Positions 24,617-32,496 of a stretch of 44,390 nt of DNA are shown here, piece after piece (position 1 is the stretch's first letter; every line of letters starts with the position of its first letter). Origin of the DNA: Scopulibacillus darangshiensis. Its GTDB lineage: Bacteria; Bacillota; Bacilli; Bacillales; Sporolactobacillaceae. Made by a program: the position numbers and the translations under genes. The stretch spans positions 1 to 44,390 of the forward strand of contig NZ_SLXK01000002.1 of assembly GCF_004341035.1 (NCBI RefSeq), in the 5' to 3' direction. Under the pieces are notes generated by a model. That model had not been told where the DNA came from and did no database searches. It saw nothing but the letters and a program-made list of their open reading frames with translations.

Positions 24617-26892
24617 ATTGACTCATCCTTTTGCCGGTCTTTTAATAGTTTGAGGATCAAAGATTTGACCCCTAAGTTTCCCTCCCCTTCTGTTCCGATG
24701 CATGATGGACATCCGGAACTGCAAGGGCAGCGGCCGATCATCCTTTTGACCTCTTGCAATAATTGCGGCATCATGTCATAAAGCTTTTCACTTAATCCGA
24801 TGCCCCCAGGATATTTGTCATAAATAAAGATAGTTGGCTGCTCATTATGTGTTGCCTTAATTTTGGGGACAACAGATAAGTCAACAGGGTCACACATAAC
24901 AAACAATGGCGCAGCATGCCTGAGAACGTTGCTGAGTCCCATTAAGGCTTGCTCAAAGTTTTCTTTGCCAAACTGGTCCACAAGGTCCGCAGAAAAGCTT
25001 ATCCATGCCGAGCTTGTGTGAATGACTTCCTCCGGCAGTGAAATCGGGCCCCATCCTATATTTTCGTGAGTTTCAAACCGGATTTTCTTGAAAAGTGTAG
25101 GCAGTGCTCGGACGACAACCTCGCCATACGCCGCATCATAACTGTTGATGGCATTTGGGTTCTCCTGATCGACATCAAGAACGTCTAGTTGAACCGCCAA
25201 ATTGGCATCTGTATAATAATTAACATCAACCTGTCTGACATAGGCCTTCTTTTCTTCCCAATCAAGCTCTTCAACTTGGTATTGTTCACCTTGGTGGAGG
25301 TAAATGGCTTCTTCATGAAGCATCGTCATCGCGCTAAATCGATCCATTTCACCGATGACTTTTACATTTCCTTGGACAGTCTGATCGATGATGACCACGT
25401 TTTCCTGCGATGCTGAGCGCAAACTAATGTTCGTCGCCGGAAAAGCATCATTCATCCAAAACCATTTGCCAGCTTGGAAATGAAGCACATCCTGATCATT
25501 AAGGAATTGACAAATATCTTGTATTTCCACCCCGTCAAACGTCTCTTCTTCATTAAACGGCAGTTCATAGGCTGCACACTTAATATGATCGACAAGAATG
25601 ATGAGATTGTCTGGATTAATTCGTGCCTCTTCAGGATTGCGATCAAAGAAATAATCAGGATGCTGAGTAATGTACTGGTCAAGGGGACTTGATGAGGCGA
25701 CCAGAATAATAACAGCTTCATCCTGCCTTCTACCGGCTCTCCCCGCTTGCTGCCATGTGCTCGCAACGCTTCCCGGATACCCTGTCATAATACATACTTG
25801 AAGCTGTCCAATATCAACACCAAGTTCAAGGGCATTTGTGCTGACAACACCCATGATCTCTCCATTCCGCAATCCCTTTTCAATCGCCCGGCGTTCTGAT
25901 GGCAAATAACCGCCCCTATAGGCCCGAACAGCTGCTCTCTCAGTCCGCCCTTTATTAATTGACTGCAAGTAGCTTAGCAGAAGTTCTACCCTGACACGGC
26001 TTCTGGCAAAGACGATTGTTTGGATCCCGTTTTTTAGAAAATCCTTCGCTAAATTCCTAACCTCGAGTGTCGCGCTTCGCCGGACATTTAATGCTTGATT
26101 GACTACCGGCGGGTTATAAAATAAAAAATGTTTGCGGACTGAAGGAGCGCCGTTATTATCAATGAGGTGCATCTGCCTTCCTGTCAGTCTTACCGCATGT
26201 TCCCTTGGATTAGCAATGGTTGCTGAGGTACATATAAAAGCGGGATCACTGCCGTAAAACGCGCAAATCCGCTTAAGTCTTCGAATGACATTAGCTACAT
26301 GGCTCCCAAAGACGCCGCGGTATGTGTGCAGTTCGTCAATCACAATAAATGAAAGGTTTTCGAACAGTGACACCCATTTTGTATGATGAGGCAATATTGC
26401 AGAATGAAGCATATCGGGGTTTGTAATTACGACATGGCCGGCATGGCGGATTTTCTGTCGAATTTGCCCCGGTGTATCACCATCATAGGTATAACTTTTT
26501 AAAGGAATCCCCATTTCATCGATGAGTTCATTCATTTCACTTTTCTGGTCCTGAGCAAGTGCCTTTGTAGGAAAAAGATATAATGCACGGCAAGTGTCGT
26601 CCTCTATTAATGACTGGAGGACGGGAAGATTGTAGCACAGGGTTTTGCCGGATGCTGTCGGTGTAACGGCAACCATGTCCTTACCCGCCTTTGCAGCTTC
26701 CATCGCTTCAGCCTGGTGACTATAAAGTGATGAAATGCCTTTTCTCTCCAAAGCGGCCCGGAGCTTTGTGTGCATATATTCTGGAAAGGGCGTCATTTTT
26801 GCTTTCTGTTCAGGTATCGTATGCCAATGGGCGATATTATCATTCTTTTTTAAAGCAGAAAGGAGATCTGCCATAGATTGTCTTACTTTCAT
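24607..26892 (-). CDS. mrfA: DEAH-type helicase MrfA with zinc-binding C-terminal domain
   Basis: A 761-residue superfamily 2 helicase equivalent to Bacillus subtilis YprA/MrfA. Walker A is PTASGKT (78-84), motif II is DELH (185-188), motif III is CTSATIANP, and motif VI is QQAGRAGRRQDEA. The C-terminal MrfA/DUF1998 domain contains the four-cysteine cluster CPCSSGCPSC near residue 725 and FIYDKYPGGIGLSEK. The protein acts with MrfB in excision of mitomycin C adducts. AAGGGG precedes the start ATG. The gene is first in the two-gene operon. Confidence 0.95.
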   Translation of the reverse strand: MKVRQSMADLLSALKKNDNIAHWHTIPEQKAKMTPFPEYMHTKLRAALERKGISSLYSHQAEAMEAAKAGKDMVAVTPTASGKTLCYNLPVLQSLIEDDTCRALYLFPTKALAQDQKSEMNELIDEMGIPLKSYTYDGDTPGQIRQKIRHAGHVVITNPDMLHSAILPHHTKWVSLFENLSFIVIDELHTYRGVFGSHVANVIRRLKRICAFYGSDPAFICTSATIANPREHAVRLTGRQMHLIDNNGAPSVRKHFLFYNPPVVNQALNVRRSATLEVRNLAKDFLKNGIQTIVFARSRVRVELLLSYLQSINKGRTERAAVRAYRGGYLPSERRAIEKGLRNGEIMGVVSTNALELGVDIGQLQVCIMTGYPGSVASTWQQAGRAGRRQDEAVIILVASSSPLDQYITQHPDYFFDRNPEEARINPDNLIILVDHIKCAAYELPFNEEETFDGVEIQDICQFLNDQDVLHFQAGKWFWMNDAFPATNISLRSASQENVVIIDQTVQGNVKVIGEMDRFSAMTMLHEEAIYLHQGEQYQVEELDWEEKKAYVRQVDVNYYTDANLAVQLDVLDVDQENPNAINSYDAAYGEVVVRALPTLFKKIRFETHENIGWGPISLPEEVIHTSSAWISFSADLVDQFGKENFEQALMGLSNVLRHAAPLFVMCDPVDLSVVPKIKATHNEQPTIFIYDKYPGGIGLSEKLYDMMPQLLQEVKRMIGRCPCSSGCPSCIGTEGEGNLGVKSLILKLLKDRQKDESMCR

Positions 26893-26978
26893 AAAAAATC
26901 CCCTTATTTATGTATCGAAACACTTTACTATTATTATATCATACAGAATGTACGTTCGGATGAAAAGGTGAAAAATTG

Positions 26979-27031
26979 AAAAACCTGATGTATGGATGAT
27001 TCGCTTCATCTTACAGCAGGTTTTTGTAAAT
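26979..27031 (-). terminator. Terminator after the DeoR-family gene
   Basis: AAAAACCTG (26979-26987) pairs with CAGGTTTTT (27017-27025), with a second inner stem TGTATGGATGA / TTCATCTTACA. It ends the gntR-deoR transcript on the minus strand. Confidence 0.75.
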
Positions 27032-27035
27032 TAAC

Positions 27036-27833
27036 TTATTCTTCTTTTTCATTTGCGACGACCCATTCTACATTGCTTTTTTCAAGAGCGGCTTGCCAAT
27101 CGTAAGGAGGCATTTCGTCGGATATAATTCGATCAACCTTATTCAAATCTGCGATTTTATAATAACTTCGAACACCTAATTTTGAGTGATCCATAAGTAC
27201 TGTTGTTTCCTTGGCGCAATCCATCATTTTTTGTGAAAGCAATGCTTTATCAGAATTGTAGCTTGTTAATCCATAATCTTTGCAAACACCTTCAAGCGAT
27301 AAAAAGGCTTTGTCTGCATTAAAGTTACTCATGATCTGATTTGCAATTGAGCCGGACACTCTAAGGTTTTTGGCATCCACATTACCGCCTATAAATAAGA
27401 CGGTGCCATTGTACAATCCTTTTTTTTCAAAATCAATTAACAGGTTTAGAGCAGCGACTGAATTAGTTATGACTGTAAGGTTTTTTTGATTGGCTAAATA
27501 TCTGATGATATGCAGTGTTGTGCTGCCTTCATCGATAATAATAACCTCATTATCCTGTATGAATTCCGCAGCGGCTTTGCCGATTTTCTTCTTTTCCAGG
27601 GAATAAAAGTTTTCCCTTATATCTTGCGGAGGTTCAATGAGGTCAAAGGATGATTTAATGGCACCGCCATATACCTTTTTTAATCGATTTTCACGATCCA
27701 TTTGATCGAGATATTTGCGGATCGTTTCCGTTGAAACCTTTAAATCTTTAGCCAATTCATTAACCTTGACCTTGCCCTTTTCATCAAGAACTTTCAATAT
27801 ATATTGCTTTCTTTCCTCACCAAGTAACGACAC
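27036..27833 (-). CDS. DeoR-family transcriptional regulator
   Basis: A 265-residue regulator. The N-terminal winged helix-turn-helix (about 5-55) contains KVKVNELAKDLKVSTETIRKYLDQMD. The C-terminal DeoR sensor domain has the phosphosugar-isomerase-like motifs IIIDEGSTTLHIIRYL, VITNSVAALNLL and DKAFLSLEGV. DeoR proteins usually bind phosphorylated metabolites. The start is GTG with GGGGGA upstream. It lies 41 bp after the left GntR gene on the same transcript. Because of its position at the end of the phosphonate/BMC island, it is a candidate regulator of the shell operon, whose promoter carries ACAAA-type boxes. That link is inference. Confidence 0.9.
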   Translation of the reverse strand: MSLLGEERKQYILKVLDEKGKVKVNELAKDLKVSTETIRKYLDQMDRENRLKKVYGGAIKSSFDLIEPPQDIRENFYSLEKKKIGKAAAEFIQDNEVIIIDEGSTTLHIIRYLANQKNLTVITNSVAALNLLIDFEKKGLYNGTVLFIGGNVDAKNLRVSGSIANQIMSNFNADKAFLSLEGVCKDYGLTSYNSDKALLSQKMMDCAKETTVLMDHSKLGVRSYYKIADLNKVDRIISDEMPPYDWQAALEKSNVEWVVANEKEE

Positions 27834-27874
27834 GTTTTGTTCCCCCGTCCATATGTAGCTTTATAGTGACTAGC

Positions 27875-28585
27875 TTATATCAAGTCTATTGGATATCTTT
27901 TTTCACATTTTGTCAAGGTATTACGCGACATTTTCAAATGGATTGGAGACAAATCCGGACGAAATAATCCTTTACAGTATTCAACGAGATCACCATTCGA
28001 GCTATACATTATGCTTTCAGATGAGAGCACGTACATACCGCGGGTTATTTTTAAATTTTCTGCATCCGTTTTATTCACCGGTTCACATGAAATGATTTGT
28101 TCAGATCCAGAAGCGTTTATTTTGATATGTGCCTCCGTTGGGTAATAATGCCTTTCTACCGCGACTGGTGTCTGATCCGTTAACATGAGTCTTTCAATAT
28201 AGTAACACTCATTTTCATATTCCAATTTCAATTTTATATGATCTGGCGTTAATATTCTTCTATAGTCAAGCAATTTAATATCCTGTTCTGCACTATTCTC
28301 AGTGTCATTCGTTATTTTCAACCAACCTTGTACAGGTTTGTTCGATACAAAGGTTCCCTTGCCATGGCGCTTTTCCAAAATGCCTTCCTGTACAAGTGTT
28401 AAAACAGCCACACGAACCGTACTTCGGCTCACATGATATGTTTCCATCAGCTCCCGCTCGCTGGGAATTTTTTTATTAAAGTAACCACTCTCTATTTGTT
28501 TTTCTAATATGGCAGTTAGCTGGACATGTAAAGGGACAGGACTCTTTTCGTCTAGCGCCTTTTTCTTTTTCTCCAAAAATGGCAT
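27875..28585 (-). CDS. GntR/HutC-family regulator with shortened UTRA domain (left copy)
   Basis: A 236-residue paralogue of the regulator at the other end of the island. The winged helix (about 18-85) includes IPSERELMETYHVSRSTVR and KRHGKGTFVSNKPVQGWL, nearly identical to the right copy. In the UTRA effector domain about 20 residues present in the right copy, between HYYP and the HIKIN strand, are missing in frame. Arg/Glu at the recognition helix also differ (STVRVAV here, STVREAV there). The effector response may therefore be altered. It is divergent from an orphan promoter-operator module and followed by the DeoR gene. Confidence 0.88.
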   Translation of the reverse strand: MPFLEKKKKALDEKSPVPLHVQLTAILEKQIESGYFNKKIPSERELMETYHVSRSTVRVAVLTLVQEGILEKRHGKGTFVSNKPVQGWLKITNDTENSAEQDIKLLDYRRILTPDHIKLKLEYENECYYIERLMLTDQTPVAVERHYYPTEAHIKINASGSEQIISCEPVNKTDAENLKITRGMYVLSSESIMYSSNGDLVEYCKGLFRPDLSPIHLKMSRNTLTKCEKRYPIDLI

Positions 28586-28654
28586 CTTTAAAAACTCCCT
28601 CTTTAAAATAAAATGGTTTCCTCCAAATACTCCTTTTATAAAATGACAAATCTA

Positions 28655-28683
28655 TTGACTTTTCCAAAAATGAGCTTTATTAT
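28655..28683 (+). promoter_or_regulatory. Orphan plus-strand promoter matching the xsc promoter
   Basis: -35 TTGACT (28655-28660), 17 bp, -10 TATTAT (28678-28683). These elements, their spacing and the 12-bp distance to the downstream operator are identical to the xsc promoter. No plus-strand gene follows; transcription would run into the 3' end of the permease gene on the opposite strand. Confidence 0.6.
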
Positions 28684-28695
28684 TAAGTTGTGGCT

Positions 28696-28718
28696 ACTGG
28701 TACGGACGTCATGTTGTC
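28696..28718 (+). promoter_or_regulatory. GntR-type operator, left copy
   Basis: Contains TGGTACGGACGTCATGTTGT, the same as the operator closest to the xsc promoter except at one outer base. It lies 12 bp past the orphan -10 box and upstream of the left gntR gene. Confidence 0.65.
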
Positions 28719-28754
28719 ATTGTTGCCCTGCTTGTTTCCAGGATGCTTTTCTAA

Positions 28755-30152
28755 TTATTCTTTAGCACTAAAGTCGATCTCTTGCGGCACATTTCCATTT
28801 CTCTTAATAATTAGATTTCTTATGACGTAGATCACTAATATCAAAGCAAAACTTACAAAGCTAAGAATTAATTGTGAACGAAATTCCGATGTAAAGGCCA
28901 TGGATACTAATATTGCCGCCATGGAAAGCATACAAAGAATTGTCAAATAGGGATAACCCCACATCCGGATCTTCAGAGCTTCAGGTGCTTCCTGCTCTAA
29001 TTTTCTTCTTAGCTTGAATTGTGACAGCGCAATTAATAAATAGATAAATAGCCCCACAACACCGGACGAATTTAGCAAGAACGCGAAAACTGTTTCCGGT
29101 GATGTATAACTCATAATGATTGACAGAGAGCTCACGACTGTACATGTGAGAACGGCTATGACGGGCACACCTTTCCGGTTGACATTTAGCAATTTCTTAG
29201 GTGCTTCATGCTTATGAGCAAGTGCATAAAGCATACGTGAGCTTGTATATAATCCAGAATTCAAACACGACAGCACAGCTGTCATGACGATTAAGTTCAT
29301 AATTGTGCTGATCCAAGGTATATGGAGAACCTGCATGACACTTACATAAGGGCTCTGAAGAATGTCGGTATTACTCCAAGGAACAATGGTTACGACAACA
29401 AAAATGGATCCGACGTAAAAAATCAAAACCCTCCAAATAACTGAAGTCGTTGCCTTTGCCACTGACTTACCCGGCTCATTCGATTCAGACGCTGCAATGG
29501 TCGCGATTTCCGCACCGATAAATGCGGATACGGCTGTAATGATAGAGCCAAACATGCTGCTTGCCCCATGGGGTAAAAACCCGCCGTGTGTTGTAAGGTT
29601 ACTAAAGCTTAAGTGTGTTCCCGGCCAAAGACCAAGGATGTATATGGCGCCAACAATTAAAAACAATGTAATTGCCACGACTTTGATCGATGCGAACCAA
29701 AATTCAAATTCACCGTAGGAACGAACTGAAAATAGATTGGTTAGTGTCAACAAAACCATTAAAATCAAACTTAAAACCCACAACGGCACATCATGCAAGA
29801 ACCAAGACTGGAGTATACCCGCACCAGCAGTCGCTTCAATTGAAACCACAATGACCCAAAAATACCAATACAGCCATCCCACTGAAAAACCTGCCCAATC
29901 TCCCAATGCATTCCTCGCGTATTGGGCGAATGAACCAAGAGCCGGCCGGGCGACCGCCATTTCACCAAGCATTCGCATGATAAACACGACTAATATACCT
30001 GCAAGTAAATAAGATATAATAGATGATGGTCCTGCAGTTGCGATGACTGCCCCGCTGCCAACGAATAACCCGGCGCCGATTGTTCCTCCCAATGAAATCA
30101 TAGTCATATGTCTTAATTTAAGTCCTTTTTTTAGTGACGATGATTCGCTCAT
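28755..30152 (-). CDS. Amino acid permease, APC superfamily (AAT/GabP type), left copy
   Basis: A 465-residue, twelve-helix transporter. The first helix motif MISLGGTIGAGLFVGSG and the GEMAVARPALGSFAQYA stretch are typical of the amino acid transporter family of GABA- and proline-type permeases. Start ATG at 30152 follows GGAGGG; upstream in-frame codons lack a ribosome site. Together with the second permease at 38435-39847 it is a candidate importer of 2-aminoethylphosphonate or taurine, or an exporter of alanine formed by the transaminases. The role is inferred from context. Its leader contains a terminator-like hairpin and a cre-like site. Confidence 0.9.
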   Translation of the reverse strand: MSESSSLKKGLKLRHMTMISLGGTIGAGLFVGSGAVIATAGPSSIISYLLAGILVVFIMRMLGEMAVARPALGSFAQYARNALGDWAGFSVGWLYWYFWVIVVSIEATAGAGILQSWFLHDVPLWVLSLILMVLLTLTNLFSVRSYGEFEFWFASIKVVAITLFLIVGAIYILGLWPGTHLSFSNLTTHGGFLPHGASSMFGSIITAVSAFIGAEIATIAASESNEPGKSVAKATTSVIWRVLIFYVGSIFVVVTIVPWSNTDILQSPYVSVMQVLHIPWISTIMNLIVMTAVLSCLNSGLYTSSRMLYALAHKHEAPKKLLNVNRKGVPVIAVLTCTVVSSLSIIMSYTSPETVFAFLLNSSGVVGLFIYLLIALSQFKLRRKLEQEAPEALKIRMWGYPYLTILCMLSMAAILVSMAFTSEFRSQLILSFVSFALILVIYVIRNLIIKRNGNVPQEIDFSAKE

Positions 30153-30198
30153 ACTGTCCCTCCTCATATTTTGGTTCTGTTTTTGATATTTGTCGAAA

Positions 30199-30228
30199 AG
30201 GCGGGAAAAGGATTTCCCTTCCCCGCCT
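30199..30228 (-). terminator. Terminator-like hairpin in the permease leader
   Basis: On the minus strand AGGCGGGGAAGGG pairs with TTTTCCCGCCT and is followed by TTTT, only about 46 nt before the permease start codon. It may be an attenuator for read-through transcription. Confidence 0.5.
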
Positions 30229-30246
30229 ATAATTCTCCAAGTCGAG

Positions 30247-30260
30247 TGCAAGCGTTTTCA
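30247..30260 (-). promoter_or_regulatory. CcpA-type cre site
   Basis: TGCAAGCGTTTTCA fits the catabolite-responsive element consensus TGNAANCGNWNNCA at all fixed positions. It lies between the mgtC-like gene and the permease, which suggests carbon catabolite control of the permease. Confidence 0.5.
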
Positions 30261-30270
30261 AAAAGGCCTG

Positions 30271-30298
30271 ACAGAAAGAGTGACTTGTCTCTTTCTGT
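30271..30298 (-). terminator. Terminator after the MgtC-family gene
   Basis: A perfect 10-bp stem ACAGAAAGAG / CTCTTTCTGT with an 8-base loop. On the minus strand a U run follows a few bases later. It ends the phnW-mgtC side of the operon. Confidence 0.65.
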
Positions 30299-30309
30299 GA
30301 AAGCGGTAT

Positions 30310-30993
30310 TTAATAGGTTTCTATTTCAACATTTTTAACACTAGTAATGTTTCGGATCAGAAAATAAACATCCGTTGTATAGGAGTGGTCCAATACTAGA
30401 ACATTTAAATCCATCTGAAATTTATCCTCTGGCAAATCTTTAATCCGTAAATGTTTTATTTTAATTTGATTGGTTTTGAGTTCATTTATAATCTCAGTTA
30501 ATTTATTTATTTCATTGATAAAGATTGAAATTTTCAATTCTTGAGCTGATAATTTTTTCGGTCCGTAACGGGAGATAAGGAATGGTAAAATTTTTACCGT
30601 AAATAAAATAATTAATCCACCTGTAATCGATTCGTAGTAAAATCCTGATCCTACAGCAATCCCTAGACCAGATGCCCCCCAAATGATGGCCGCCGTTGTC
30701 ACTCCGGATACAGAAAGAGTCCCTCTTCGTAGAATCACTCCCGCACCGATAAAACCGATGCCGCTTACAATTTGAGCGGAGAGACGCATGGGATCCGTCC
30801 GGATATTATCCGTCATTTCACTGTAATGGATCGCTCCTTGAATGGAAACGATGGTTAATAAGCAACTTGAGACTGAAATAATGATGCATGTTTTCAATCC
30901 TAGCGGTTTCTGCTTCAATTCGCGTTCTAATCCTATCACCATACCTAAAACCGCTGAAAGCCCTAATCTTAGTAAAACAACCTCAATGCCCAT
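30310..30993 (-). CDS. MgtC/SapB-family membrane protein
   Basis: A 227-residue protein. The N-terminal half has four to five membrane helices with the family motifs GLSAVLGMVIGLERELKQKPLGLKT, QIVSGIGFIGAGVILRRG and GVTTAAIIWGASGLGIAVG. The C-terminal half is a soluble ACT-like domain. MgtC proteins influence Mg2+, phosphate and ATP homeostasis in other bacteria. AGAGGTG precedes the ATG. It lies about 70 bp past phnW on the same strand, so it may be the last gene of the BMC operon. Phosphonate cleavage releases phosphate, which makes the association suggestive but unproven. Confidence 0.9.
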   Translation of the reverse strand: MGIEVVLLRLGLSAVLGMVIGLERELKQKPLGLKTCIIISVSSCLLTIVSIQGAIHYSEMTDNIRTDPMRLSAQIVSGIGFIGAGVILRRGTLSVSGVTTAAIIWGASGLGIAVGSGFYYESITGGLIILFTVKILPFLISRYGPKKLSAQELKISIFINEINKLTEIINELKTNQIKIKHLRIKDLPEDKFQMDLNVLVLDHSYTTDVYFLIRNITSVKNVEIETY

Positions 30994-31062
30994 TTATAAC
31001 ACCTCTTACCCTTCTTGTTGCCCCGCATTCTGAGATGATATAAGGTTGGTTAAAAATGAATA

Positions 31063-32193
31063 TTATTGCGGCTGGGGACTAATCCAGTACATGCTTTCTT
31101 CAATAGCTTTGAGAAGATTTTCAATATCATTCGGTTTGACGTCGCCAATGTTTCCAATACGAAAAGTTGCTACGTCTGTCACTTTTCCAGGGTAAATAAC
31201 GAAGCCTTTTGCTTTCAATTTGTCGTAAAAAGTTTGAAATCTGAATTGGTCATTATTAGGGTAGTAGAATGCAGTAATTATTGGCGATTGGCATTTATCT
31301 TCAAGCAATGTTTCAAAACCTAGTTTTCTCATACCTTCAACAAGTTTTCGTTGATTCGTGTGATAACGTTCCCAACGTTTTTTCACGCCCCCTTCTTCCT
31401 CAAGTTCAAGATAAGCTTGATAAAAAGCTCGAACAGTATGAGTTGGGGAAGTAAAACGCCATTTGCCATTATCACTTTCCATTGTTTCCCATTGATCATA
31501 TAAATCTAATGATAAGGATCTTCCTTGGCCTTTACACTGTTTAAAGACATCTATTTTAGCGATAATAAAGCCAAATCCGGGTACCCCCTGGATACATTTA
31601 TTAGCGCTGCTAATCAAATAATCAATGTCAAGGTCAGCAATGTCCATTTCGATGCCTCCGAAACTGCTCATTGCATCAACAACATACGTTTTATTGTAAC
31701 GCTTAACAATGTCGCCGATTTCTTTAATTGGGTTCAGCATCCCGGTCGTCGTTTCACAATGAACAACTGTAACGTGAGTAATATCGGGGTGTGCCATTAA
31801 CTGTTCTTCAAGTTGATGTAAATCCGGAAATGCTCTTTCTCCACTATCCAGTTCCATTGTATCGATATGAAGCTTGTTGGCAATTTTGACAATCCGTTTA
31901 CCATAGGCGCCATTAGTTAAAGCCAAAAGCTTCCCATTCCTCGGAATAGCTGTACCAATAACGGATTCAACACTAAAGGTCCCGCTTCCTTGCATGAGTA
32001 TTGTTGTATAAAGCTCTTCCTTCGTTGTTGCTAATCGAACGAGTTTCTTTCTAATTTTTTGAACAAGGTTGTTGTAATCATCATCCCATGTACACCAGTC
32101 TTTCATCATGACTTCTTTAACGCTTGGTGTCGTTGTTAACGGTCCAGGTGTCAATAATAGATAAGGATTTTCGGCTCTGTGCTTGAAGTCCAT
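31063..32193 (-). CDS. phnW: 2-aminoethylphosphonate:pyruvate aminotransferase
   Basis: A 376-residue class V PLP-dependent aminotransferase. The N-terminal [19 protein letters not shown] and DWCTWDDDY signatures are characteristic of PhnW. The PLP lysine is Lys199 ([15 protein letters not shown]) and Asp173 ([10 protein letters not shown]) contacts the cofactor. PhnW converts 2-aminoethylphosphonate plus pyruvate to phosphonoacetaldehyde plus alanine, feeding PhnX. GAGAGGGG precedes ATG and the gene begins 33 bp after the BMC-P gene, in the same operon. It has no added terminal helix, so it probably works outside the shell or is recruited indirectly. Confidence 0.95.
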   Translation of the reverse strand: MDFKHRAENPYLLLTPGPLTTTPSVKEVMMKDWCTWDDDYNNLVQKIRKKLVRLATTKEELYTTILMQGSGTFSVESVIGTAIPRNGKLLALTNGAYGKRIVKIANKLHIDTMELDSGERAFPDLHQLEEQLMAHPDITHVTVVHCETTTGMLNPIKEIGDIVKRYNKTYVVDAMSSFGGIEMDIADLDIDYLISSANKCIQGVPGFGFIIAKIDVFKQCKGQGRSLSLDLYDQWETMESDNGKWRFTSPTHTVRAFYQAYLELEEEGGVKKRWERYHTNQRKLVEGMRKLGFETLLEDKCQSPIITAFYYPNNDQFRFQTFYDKLKAKGFVIYPGKVTDVATFRIGNIGDVKPNDIENLLKAIEESMYWISPQPQ

Positions 32194-32226
32194 TATTTAT
32201 TTCCCCTCTCACTATGTTTTTTTGAC

Positions 32227-32484
32227 CTACTCATTTATTTCCAAAGAATCAACAATGCCGACGATGGCTGCATCAATCGGAGCATTTTGTTCACCCCATA
32301 CAGTGTGGGCGGGAGTGCCTCGTGTAACGAGAACCTGTTCCCCAACCCCAGCACCTATTCGGTCTGCAGCAATAAGAGGATGACCCTTAGAATCAATAGG
32401 TTGAACAATCAAAAGTTTGATGTTTTCCATACCTGATTCTTTCTGTGTGGCCCAAACACTCCCTATGACCTTCCCTATTAGCAT
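32227..32484 (-). CDS. BMC-P shell vertex protein (EutN/CcmL family)
   Basis: An 85-residue pentameric bacterial microcompartment vertex protein. The family pattern is clear: MLIGKVIGSVWATQK at the start, LLIVQPID, IAADRIGAGVGEQVLVTRG and PIDAAIVGIVDSLEI at the end. Pentamers cap the vertices of the icosahedral shell. The start at 32484 is chosen because AAAGGGTG lies at proper distance; a GTG nine bases upstream overlaps that site. It is the only BMC-P gene visible in the locus. Confidence 0.95.
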   Translation of the reverse strand: MLIGKVIGSVWATQKESGMENIKLLIVQPIDSKGHPLIAADRIGAGVGEQVLVTRGTPAHTVWGEQNAPIDAAIVGIVDSLEINE

Positions 32485-32496
32485 GACGCTCACCCT

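Noticed and set aside
27875-28585. Left gntR as a pseudogene
   Set aside because: The missing segment is in frame, the start, ribosome site and C-terminus are intact, and a downstream gene is coupled, so it is kept as a coding gene with an altered domain.
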